Below are positions 1-5,232 of a DNA stretch of 5,772 nucleotides, piece after piece. Numbering within the stretch: position 1 is the stretch's first letter; each line of letters begins with the position of its first letter. The stretch is taken from NCBI GenBank assembly GCA_025980625.1, contig JAICXG010000181.1, positions 1-5,772 on the forward strand, given 5' to 3'. Source of the DNA: Chthoniobacterales bacterium. Lineage in GTDB: Bacteria > Verrucomicrobiota > Verrucomicrobiia > Chthoniobacterales > UBA10450. Position numbers and translations under genes: made by a program. The notes under the pieces are model-generated. The model saw only the letters and a list, made by a program, of their open reading frames with translations, ran no database searches and was not told where the DNA came from.

Positions 1-1686
1 GCGGTGCTTCACATCGCAACCGCTGGCTGGGGCGACCTCTACAACGAAACCGACGGCCAGTATGCCGGCGCTGCTCGCGAAATGATCGAGTCGCACAACT
101 GGCTTGTGCCGACGAATGACGGCATCCCGCGCATGCAAAAGCCGCCGCTCGTCTACTGGACGATCGCACTTTCCCTGAAAGCATTTGGCCTAACGAACAC
201 GGCGGTGCGGCTCCCGATCGCGCTCGCCACTCTCGCTTCCGTCGCGTTCACCTTTCTCATCGGTGATCGCCTCGCCGGGCCATGGCGCGGTTTTCTTGCC
301 GGGCTGATTCATCTCTGCTGTTGCGGCACTTTTCTCCTCGGCCGAATCGTCATGCCCGAGCCGGTCTTCAGCGCCTTCGTCGCGGGCGCGATCTACTGCG
401 CGATCCGCGGCTACGAACAGCGGAAAAGACGACGGTTTTGGTTCATCGGGTTCTGGGCTTTCGCCGCGCTTGCCTGCATGACGAAGAGCCTGCATGGCCT
501 GCTTTACCCGGCCGCGGTGGTTGGTCTTCTCGCCTGCTTCTATCGCGAAGCGCGGCTGCGTTTCCGCGGCCTGCTGAAGTGGGATGGCATTCTCGTATTC
601 GTCCTCATCACCCTGCCGTGGTATCTCTGGCTGGCGCTGCGCTATCCGGAGTTTGTCGGGAAATTCACCGCCAACGAGTGGGTTACTCATTTGGCCGGCA
701 AACCCGACCTCGGGCATACCTACGACAACGTCGCCCGCTCAATTTTCCTCGCGATGCATCTGGCCTGGTGGTTCCCGTGGTCGATCGCAATTCTTCCCGG
801 CGCCTTTCTCGCCTGGCGCCGCGTCCTGCGTCCGCGCGAAATCGAATTTGCCGATGCCGTGCCGCTCTGTTGGATGGCGGTCGTTTTCCTCCCGCTCTTC
901 CTTCTCGGGCAACGGCAGGACTACTATTCCATGAGCATGTGGGGCGCGTTTGCCCTCTTCGCCGCCAGCGCCTGGGATCGAATGCCGCGCTGGACCCGCG
1001 TCGTCGGCGTCGCCGGCATCATGGCAGTCGGCACCGCCTCGGCGGTCGTCGCCTGGCGCTTGCCGCAACTGCTTCGCCACGCGACCGGCCACTGGGGCGA
1101 GACGGCGGCGCGCTCCACCGCCTGGCGCACGATCACGTCTGTACCCATCTCCACCTGGATGGAATTTCGCTCGATGTTTATCGCGATCGCTCTTGCCCTG
1201 ATTCTCTTTGGCGCGATCGCGCTCTGGTTTGTCTCGCGCGAACGTTCCCGCCTCGCGCTCATGGCGATCGCCGCCGCCATGATGCCGATCGGATTCAGTA
1301 TGATGGACGGCGTCGCCCGGATGGCGCCCTTTTTCTCGCTCGCCGATGCCGCCAACCTCATCCAGCAGCAAATTTCGCCTAACGACAAGGTCGTCTACGA
1401 AGGCCCCATGCACGTCGGGAGCAGCCTGCTCTTTTATCTTGGAGGAAGATTCTATCTCGTAAACCAGTCGCCCAAATCCGAGCCCGGCGCCGCCCTGCCA
1501 TCGGCGCCTGACATCTTCCTCGACGAGCCGGCCGTGGTGCAGGATTGGAGCGGGCCGCACCGCATTTACCTGTTGGTCGAGGAGGACCGCGTGGCGCATT
1601 GGCGCGACTTGCTCCGCACGCACGGGGCAACAGCGGAAAAGCTCACGACCTGCGGCACAACCGTCCTCCTGAGTAACCGTCGTTAG
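1..1686 (+). CDS. GT39 / ArnT-like integral membrane glycosyltransferase (5' partial)
   Basis: Likely transfers a sugar from a polyprenyl-phosphate donor to an envelope acceptor (lipid A, glycan or protein) on the outer face of the inner membrane. This role comes from the GT-C/PMT_2 family; donor and acceptor cannot be read from the sequence. Numbering from the GTG at 4, the first loop carries ETDGQYAGAAREM at 15-27. D17 sits where the family's catalytic acidic residue lies. NWLVP (32-36) and KPPLVYW (46-52) follow, both family hallmarks. About 11-13 hydrophobic segments run from 50 to 434, followed by a roughly 125-residue soluble C-terminal domain. The family normally has a transmembrane helix before the ETD loop. 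Here only about 10 residues precede it and the frame is open to base 1, so the true start is probably upstream and the GTG at 4 is internal. The stop TAG (1684-1686) lies inside a copy of the iterated 9-mer. Confident on family, not on substrate. Confidence 0.85.
   Translation, partial: AVLHIATAGWGDLYNETDGQYAGAAREMIESHNWLVPTNDGIPRMQKPPLVYWTIALSLKAFGLTNTAVRLPIALATLASVAFTFLIGDRLAGPWRGFLAGLIHLCCCGTFLLGRIVMPEPVFSAFVAGAIYCAIRGYEQRKRRRFWFIGFWAFAALACMTKSLHGLLYPAAVVGLLACFYREARLRFRGLLKWDGILVFVLITLPWYLWLALRYPEFVGKFTANEWVTHLAGKPDLGHTYDNVARSIFLAMHLAWWFPWSIAILPGAFLAWRRVLRPREIEFADAVPLCWMAVVFLPLFLLGQRQDYYSMSMWGAFALFAASAWDRMPRWTRVVGVAGIMAVGTASAVVAWRLPQLLRHATGHWGETAARSTAWRTITSVPISTWMEFRSMFIAIALALILFGAIALWFVSRERSRLALMAIAAAMMPIGFSMMDGVARMAPFFSLADAANLIQQQISPNDKVVYEGPMHVGSSLLFYLGGRFYLVNQSPKSEPGAALPSAPDIFLDEPAVVQDWSGPHRIYLLVEEDRVAHWRDLLRTHGATAEKLTTCGTTVLLSNRR
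188..196 (+). repeat. iterated 9-mer GCCTAACGA, copy 1
   Basis: Exact copy, sense to the glycosyltransferase, read as GGC CTA ACG A (Gly-Leu-Thr). It supplies the only CTA/TTA leucine codon I found in that gene. Confidence 0.8.
1377..1385 (+). repeat. iterated 9-mer GCCTAACGA, copy 2
   Basis: Exact copy, sense to the glycosyltransferase, read in a second phase as CCT AAC GAC (Pro-Asn-Asp). It is nearly 1.2 kb from copy 1, the largest gap in the window. Confidence 0.8.
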
Positions 1687-1688
1687 GC
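1680..1688 (-). repeat. iterated 9-mer GCCTAACGA, copy 3 (holds a stop codon)
   Basis: Exact copy in reverse orientation (TCGTTAGGC on the plus strand). It straddles the end of the glycosyltransferase gene: the last Arg codon CGT and the stop TAG both lie inside it. Confidence 0.8.
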
Positions 1689-1707
1689 GGGAGCTTTGGC
1701 AAAAGAT

Positions 1708-1735
1708 TTGAAAAACCGATCGGGCCGGCTACCTT
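1708..1735 (+). promoter_or_regulatory. possible sigma-70-like promoter for the small basic protein gene
   Basis: TTGAAA (1708-1713) and TACCTT (1730-1735) are 16 bp apart. The -10 keeps only the T1, A2 and T6 positions of the consensus. The site lies between the glycosyltransferase stop and the small gene's start, and would give a leader of roughly 35 nt. A weak 5-bp inverted repeat, CGGGC/GCCCG (1721-1740), overlaps it. Based on sequence resemblance only. Confidence 0.3.
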
Positions 1736-1763
1736 GCCCGCTCATTTTCGGAGCACATAACCC

Positions 1764-1767
1764 GGAG
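1764..1767 (+). promoter_or_regulatory. Shine-Dalgarno site deciding the start at 1777
   Basis: GGAG sits 9 nt before the ATG at 1777. It supports that start over the upstream in-frame TTG at 1696, which has no comparable site and would add a 27-residue extension unlike the family. Confidence 0.65.
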
Positions 1768-1776
1768 CAATTCATC

Positions 1777-1932
1777 ATGTCGCAGCATCGCAGTCTTAAA
1801 GGCGCCAGCACGATCACGGCCAAGCGCAATGTTCTGAAACGGTTCGAACGCGTCGAGCTGCTGAAGAAGCGGGGCCAATGGAAAGATACGAGCAAGGTCA
1901 TCGGCCTGCCCAAGACCAAGCCGGATGTGTAG
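1777..1932 (+). CDS. PVC-type small basic protein (51 aa)
   Basis: A short, highly charged protein: MSQHRSLKG at the N-terminus, a Lys/Arg-rich centre (KRNVLKRFERVELLKKRG, residues 17-34), then GLPKTKPDV at the C-terminus. This pattern matches my recollection of the small basic protein family (TIGR04137) conserved in Verrucomicrobia, Planctomycetes and Chlamydiae. Its molecular role is, to my knowledge, unestablished. The basic character and strong conservation suggest a nucleic-acid or ribosome-associated role, but that is inference. The central part is likely one amphipathic helix; there is no signal peptide or membrane segment. The start is the ATG with a good Shine-Dalgarno. The gene follows the glycosyltransferase by 90 bp and precedes an rRNA-modification gene by 80 bp, which fits weakly with an RNA-related role. 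Family call is confident; function is open. Confidence 0.85.
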   Translation: MSQHRSLKGASTITAKRNVLKRFERVELLKKRGQWKDTSKVIGLPKTKPDV

Positions 1933-1933
1933 T

Positions 1934-2003
1934 GCGTTGAAGCGCTGATGCGATTAAGGGTTGAAGCGGGATTTCCGCTTTAACGCTTCAACTCTTCAAC
2001 GGG
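1934..2003. repeat. inverted array of degenerate 8-bp units (GCGTTGAA / TTCAACGC)
   Basis: The left side reads as consecutive octamers GCGTTGAA (1934), GCGCTGAT (1942), GCGATTAA (1950), GGGTTGAA (1958) and GCGG. After a 5-nt centre (1970-1974) the right side gives the reverse-complement units TTTAACGC (1979), TTCAACTC (1987) and TTCAACGG (1995). The two halves fold into a hairpin with a 10-bp core stem (1960-1969 with 1975-1984, one G-T pair). Weaker in-register pairing extends outward to about 1943/2001. A perfect 9-bp element, GTTGAAGCG, occurs at 1936 and 1960, and its complement at 1984. The array fills nearly the whole intergenic space. It has no T-run after the stem, so it is a poor intrinsic terminator; a repetitive extragenic element or mRNA structure fits better. 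Confidence 0.7.
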
Positions 2004-2012
2004 TAACGCGCC

Positions 2013-2759
2013 ATGCGCCTCAACCGCTTCCTTGCCGCTGCTGGCCTCGGCTCGCGTCGGCAGTGCGACGAACTGATCGCCGCCGGGCGGGTCACCGTCA
2101 ACGGGCAGCCGTGCACCGACTTCAGCACCCAGGTTGACGAGCGCACCCACGTCAAGGTCGATCATAAACTCGTTAGGCAAAAAGAAAGCCTGACCATCCT
2201 GCTCCACAAACCCGCCGGTTTCGTTTCCACCCGGCGCGATCCGCACGCCACCGATACGATCTACGATCTCTTGCCGCCGAAGTTTTCTCGCCTCTTCAAC
2301 ATCGGCCGCCTCGACGCGCAGACCGAAGGTTTGCTCCTCCTGACGAGCGACGGCGATCTGGCGCAACACCTCACCCATCCGCGCTACAAGGTAGAAAAGG
2401 AATACGAAGTCACGCTCAACAAAATTTGGGATCCGCAGCTCGCGGAAAACCTGCGTCGCGGCATTTTCCTCGATGGGAAACGCGCTCGCCTAACGAGAGT
2501 GCAGCCGTGCGGTCCGAACCGGTTGCGCGTCGTCCTCGAGCAGGGGTTAAATCGCCAGATCCGTCGAATGTTCTACGCGATCGGCTATGATGTGAAACGC
2601 CTCGTTCGCACCCGCATCGGGCACTTGCGACTCGGCGATCTCACGCGCGGAGGCTGGCGTCCCCTAACGAAAAGTGAATTGGCGAATCTTGGCCGGTCTA
2701 CTCCAACTCCTTTCGCAAAATCGCCAGCGGCGGTGTCGAGCCCACGCCGTAACTCGTGA
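2013..2759 (+). CDS. RsuA/RluB-family rRNA pseudouridine synthase
   Basis: Isomerises a specific uridine in rRNA to pseudouridine, in the cytoplasm during ribosome assembly. An S4 RNA-binding domain occupies residues 1 to about 48 (RLNRFLAAAGLGSRRQCDEL). The catalytic domain follows, with HKPAG (65-69), the active-site motif GRLDAQTEGLLLLTSDGDL (98-116; D101 is the expected nucleophile) and GLNRQIRRM (178-186). The S4 domain and the GRLD motif place it in the RsuA/RluB/RluE/RluF branch rather than RluA. Features of several members are mixed, so the target (16S U516 or 23S U2605-type) cannot be assigned. The ATG fits the family N-terminus exactly although its Shine-Dalgarno is poor (only GGG at 2001-2003). 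Two CTA codons and one Val-Arg pair fall in iterated 9-mers. Residues from about 229 form a Pro/Ser-rich tail that overlaps the 3' end of the convergent permease gene. Confidence 0.93.
   Translation: MRLNRFLAAAGLGSRRQCDELIAAGRVTVNGQPCTDFSTQVDERTHVKVDHKLVRQKESLTILLHKPAGFVSTRRDPHATDTIYDLLPPKFSRLFNIGRLDAQTEGLLLLTSDGDLAQHLTHPRYKVEKEYEVTLNKIWDPQLAENLRRGIFLDGKRARLTRVQPCGPNRLRVVLEQGLNRQIRRMFYAIGYDVKRLVRTRIGHLRLGDLTRGGWRPLTKSELANLGRSTPTPFAKSPAAVSSPRRNS
2170..2178 (-). repeat. iterated 9-mer GCCTAACGA, copy 4
   Basis: Exact copy, antisense to the pseudouridine synthase, read as CTC GTT AGG (Leu-Val-Arg, residues 53-55). Confidence 0.8.
2488..2496 (+). repeat. iterated 9-mer GCCTAACGA, copy 5
   Basis: Exact copy, sense to the pseudouridine synthase, read as CGC CTA ACG AGA (Arg-Leu-Thr-Arg). 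Confidence 0.8.
2662..2670 (+). repeat. iterated 9-mer, copy 6 (first base variant)
   Basis: CCCTAACGA: differs from the consensus only at base 1. Sense to the pseudouridine synthase, read as CCC CTA ACG AAA (Pro-Leu-Thr-Lys), just before the C-terminal tail. Confidence 0.65.
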
Positions 2760-5232
2760 GCATCCCAATCATCACGGTTAACGAGCTCACGATCACCGCG
2801 GCGAGCGCAATCGGCCAAAATGAAAGCCGGTAATCGAGCTTGAAGACAAAGGCCGCCAGCGCCCAGCTCGCCGCCAGCGCGAGCAGGATCCCGGTCGCGC
2901 TCGCGAGCAAACCAAGGAGCAGATATTCCGTGCCGAGAATTTTCCAGATCTGCCGGCGGGAGGCGCCTAACGTTCGCAGAAGCACGCTTTCTTTCAGGCG
3001 TTGGTAACGGCCACTCCAGATCGTGCTCGCGAGCACAATCAGGCCGGTTCCGACCGTGAAGAGGGTCATGATTCGGATGACGAGCGCAACCCGCGAGAGA
3101 ATCGCGTCGACCGTTTGAATAACCGCCGTCAGATCGATCGCGGAGACATTCGGGAAGCTCGCCACGATCGCGTTCTGCAACTTCGCCGAAGCGGCCGGCG
3201 TTGGCACCCGGCTCACCAGCACCTCGAAGCGCGGCGCGTTTTCCAGCACGCCGGTGGGGAAAACGACGAAGAAGTTGGTCTGGAAACGTTTCCAATCGAC
3301 CTTGCGCAAACTCGCCACCCGGGTCGTGATCGGCACGCCCTGGACGTCGAAAACCATCGTGTCGCCGATCGTTAGGCCAAGGTCCTTCGCGATTTCCTCC
3401 TCGACCGAAATCGGCACAACCGCGCCGGGACGATAATCGAAGCGTCCGATCCATTTTCCGGCCGTGATCTTTTCCGTCTCGCTCAGGTCGGGCCGATAGG
3501 TCGAGCGGTATTCGCGTTCCAATTCCCAATCGGGAATTTTGTGCTGCGGATCCTTCAGAATCTGCGCCGCCTTTCGCCCTTTCACTTCCACGAGGCGCAT
3601 CGTCACAATCGGCGCCTCCTGGATGACCGGGAAACCTTCTCGCCTAACGAGCGCGGTGACGGCTTGCGTCTGGTCCGGTTGGATGTCGAAAAGAAAAATA
3701 TTCGGCTGGTTGTGCGCGTCGATCGAGCGGAACTGCGTGAGGAGAACATCGCGCGTCAGGTAAATTGTAAGGAGGAGAAAAGTGCCCAGGCCTAACGAGA
3801 AGGTCAGCAGCAGGGTGCGATTGTTAGGCCGATAAAGGTTCGCCATCCCCTGCCGCAGAACAAAGCTCCAGCCTTGCGGCAACAACTTTCGCACGACCAC
3901 GATGAGGAGCTTCGCCATCCCAACGAGCACCGCGATCGCGAGTCCCAAACCGCCGGCAACAAAGAGGCCGTCGGTCCACGTTTCCGCCTCCGAAATGGCA
4001 AACGCGACCAGACTCGCCGCGATCAGGAGGTAGACCAGCCAGGTGGCAAAATCGCGGCGCGCCGGCGCGCTCTTTTCTTCGACCGAGGCGCGGAGCGTGA
4101 GAAGCGGCGACACCCGGCGGAAACGGAGGAGCGGCAGCAAGGCAAAGAGAATGCAAACTGCGAGGCCGATCGCGATCCCGCGGAACACCGGCGTCCACGC
4201 GATGGCGCGCGAGAGCGGGAAGGGAATGAACTTTTGCAGCACCCCGGGGATGACGCCGTGCATCGTTAGGCCGAGGACCGCTCCGATGATGACACCGACG
4301 GTGCCCATCGCAACCGCCTGCACAAGATAAATCGCGACCGTGCTGCGGCCGGTCGCGCCGAGACAACGCAAGATCGCTGCCGTGCGGACTTTTTGTTCAA
4401 GATGCGCCTGGATCGCGCTCGCCACGCCGATCGCGCCGAGCAGGAGGGCGATGAATCCAACGAGATTGAGGAAGCGATAAAGATTGGCGAGCGCTTCTCC
4501 CAAATCCTTTTTGCGTTTCGCGACGGTGTCGTATTCCAGCCCGGCTTGTTCGATGCGCGGCGCGAGTCTGTTCACTTCCGCCGCGACGTCGATATCAGGC
4601 GCGAATTTCACGAACTCGAGATAACGCGCGACGCTCCCCGGCTTGAGGAGATTGGTTTTCGCCAGGTCCTGTAGCGGGATGTAAACCCGCGGCGCAAAAC
4701 TCGCGGCTGGCGAAGCTTCGCCGGGCATTTTCCTCAGCGCGCCTGCGATGGTAAAAGTGGCTTCGCCGATTTTCATCGGCTCGCCGCGATGCGCCCGGAA
4801 TTGCAGGAGCAGGCTCTCTTCGGGCACGGCGGCGCCGCCCCGGCGGAAGGTTCGTGCCGCACTCGACGGCACAGTCTCCATTCGTCCGTAGAAGGGAAAA
4901 TCGCCGCCGAGGGCGCGGACGGAAACGAGCCGGGTCCCGCCGGTTTTTGGGAAAAGGGCCATCGTGCTGAAGCGCACCTCGCGCGCCTGGTTTCCGCCTA
5001 ACGACCGCAGAACCTCTTCCTGTTTCGCAGTGAATGGGCGCGTGCTCTCGACCACGAGATCGGCGCCGAGGAGCGAGCGCGCCTGGTCGTCGATCGCCTT
5101 GCCGAGGCTGGCGCGAAATAATCCGATCGCGATCAAGGCGGCCACGCCTAACGAGATTGAAATTGAGAAAAGCAGCAGCCGGCGCCGGCTCGACCGGCTG
5201 TCACGCCAGGCCATGCGAGAAATGAATTTCAT
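2698..5232 (-). CDS. YbbP-like ABC transporter permease with two FtsX domains (844 aa)
   Basis: Inner-membrane subunit of an ABC system that, in the LolCE/MacB/YbbP (type VII) class, transmits ATP-driven motion to large periplasmic domains rather than forming a classic channel. About ten membrane segments are visible: 18-40, 254-276, 300-324, 350-371, 397-414, 423-446, 472-493, 713-737, 768-796 and 805-826. Periplasmic domains lie at about 41-250 and 494-712. Both FtsX units carry the cytoplasmic coupling motif: AAILRCLGATGRS (285-297) and VLLRTLGASRRQI (750-762). Length, duplicated architecture and the region around VDWKRFQTNFFVVFP (645-659) match E. coli YbbP (about 800 aa) better than LolC/E (about 400 aa, one FtsX unit). 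The ATG overlaps the ATPase stop as ATGA. The 3' end overlaps the convergent synthase gene by 62 bp. Eight copies of the iterated 9-mer lie inside it. Substrate unknown; hydrophobic envelope molecules are the family-based guess. Confidence 0.92.
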   Translation of the reverse strand: MKFISRMAWRDSRSSRRRLLLFSISISLGVAALIAIGLFRASLGKAIDDQARSLLGADLVVESTRPFTAKQEEVLRSLGGNQAREVRFSTMALFPKTGGTRLVSVRALGGDFPFYGRMETVPSSAARTFRRGGAAVPEESLLLQFRAHRGEPMKIGEATFTIAGALRKMPGEASPAASFAPRVYIPLQDLAKTNLLKPGSVARYLEFVKFAPDIDVAAEVNRLAPRIEQAGLEYDTVAKRKKDLGEALANLYRFLNLVGFIALLLGAIGVASAIQAHLEQKVRTAAILRCLGATGRSTVAIYLVQAVAMGTVGVIIGAVLGLTMHGVIPGVLQKFIPFPLSRAIAWTPVFRGIAIGLAVCILFALLPLLRFRRVSPLLTLRASVEEKSAPARRDFATWLVYLLIAASLVAFAISEAETWTDGLFVAGGLGLAIAVLVGMAKLLIVVVRKLLPQGWSFVLRQGMANLYRPNNRTLLLTFSLGLGTFLLLTIYLTRDVLLTQFRSIDAHNQPNIFLFDIQPDQTQAVTALVRREGFPVIQEAPIVTMRLVEVKGRKAAQILKDPQHKIPDWELEREYRSTYRPDLSETEKITAGKWIGRFDYRPGAVVPISVEEEIAKDLGLTIGDTMVFDVQGVPITTRVASLRKVDWKRFQTNFFVVFPTGVLENAPRFEVLVSRVPTPAASAKLQNAIVASFPNVSAIDLTAVIQTVDAILSRVALVIRIMTLFTVGTGLIVLASTIWSGRYQRLKESVLLRTLGASRRQIWKILGTEYLLLGLLASATGILLALAASWALAAFVFKLDYRLSFWPIALAAVIVSSLTVMIGMLTSYGVGSTPPLAILRKELE
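2965..2973 (+). repeat. iterated 9-mer, copy 7 (last base variant)
   Basis: GCCTAACGT: one mismatch at base 9. Antisense to the permease, read there as ACG TTA GGC (Thr-Leu-Gly) within the second conserved FtsX coupling motif, residues 754-756. Confidence 0.65.
3369..3377 (-). repeat. iterated 9-mer GCCTAACGA, copy 8
   Basis: Exact copy, sense to the permease, read as GGC CTA ACG ATC (Gly-Leu-Thr-Ile) in the second periplasmic domain. Confidence 0.8.
3642..3650 (+). repeat. iterated 9-mer GCCTAACGA, copy 9
   Basis: Exact copy, antisense to the permease, read as CTC GTT AGG CGA (Leu-Val-Arg-Arg), the same phase as copy 4. Confidence 0.8.
3790..3798 (+). repeat. iterated 9-mer GCCTAACGA, copy 10
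   Basis: Exact copy, antisense to the permease, read as TCG TTA GGC (Ser-Leu-Gly) in membrane segment 7. Confidence 0.8.
3821..3829 (-). repeat. iterated 9-mer, copy 11 (eighth base variant)
   Basis: GCCTAACAA: one mismatch at base 8. Sense to the permease, read as CCT AAC AAT (Pro-Asn-Asn), the same phase as copy 2. Only 22 bp separate it from copy 10. Confidence 0.65.
4263..4271 (-). repeat. iterated 9-mer GCCTAACGA, copy 12
   Basis: Exact copy, sense to the permease, read as GGC CTA ACG ATG (Gly-Leu-Thr-Met) at the end of membrane segment 3. Confidence 0.8.
4996..5004 (+). repeat. iterated 9-mer GCCTAACGA, copy 13
   Basis: Exact copy, antisense to the permease, read as TCG TTA GGC (Ser-Leu-Gly, residues 77-79) in the first periplasmic domain. 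Confidence 0.8.
5146..5154 (+). repeat. iterated 9-mer GCCTAACGA, copy 14
   Basis: Exact copy, antisense to the permease, read as TCG TTA GGC (Ser-Leu-Gly, residues 27-29) in membrane segment 1. No copy was found from here to the right edge. Confidence 0.8.

Larger units (their letters stand above)
3789..3830. repeat. inverted pair of the iterated motif, 42 bp
   Basis: Copies 10 and 11 face each other. GGCCTAAC (3789-3796) and GTTAGGCC (3823-3830) are perfect 8-bp inverted arms around a 26-bp centre with little internal pairing. The pair sits in the permease region for membrane segment 7, so it is also coding. Confidence 0.6.

Noticed and set aside
739..1623. 294-codon open frame on the minus strand, and other long open frames opposite or overlapping the large genes (for example 282-1382 plus, 2585-3529 minus)
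   Set aside because: Their translations are Arg/Ala/Gly-rich with no recognisable domain, and they overlap genes with clear family motifs. Long antisense frames are expected at this GC content.
1721..1750. Terminator for the glycosyltransferase gene from CGGGC/GCCCG followed by CTCATTTT
   Set aside because: Only 5 bp of stem with a 10-nt loop and a short, interrupted T stretch; it also overlaps the candidate promoter.
1696..1776. 27-residue N-terminal extension of the small basic protein from a TTG start
   Set aside because: The ATG at 1777 has GGAG 9 nt upstream and begins exactly where the conserved family sequence begins; the extension looks like non-coding leader.
1960..1984. Rho-independent terminator after the small basic protein gene
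   Set aside because: The 10-bp hairpin is strong, but the bases after it are CGCTTCAAC with no T-run on either strand.
2776..2784. GGTTAACGA as a further copy of the iterated 9-mer
   Set aside because: Two mismatches; relaxed matching at this level also brings in chance hits, so it was not counted.
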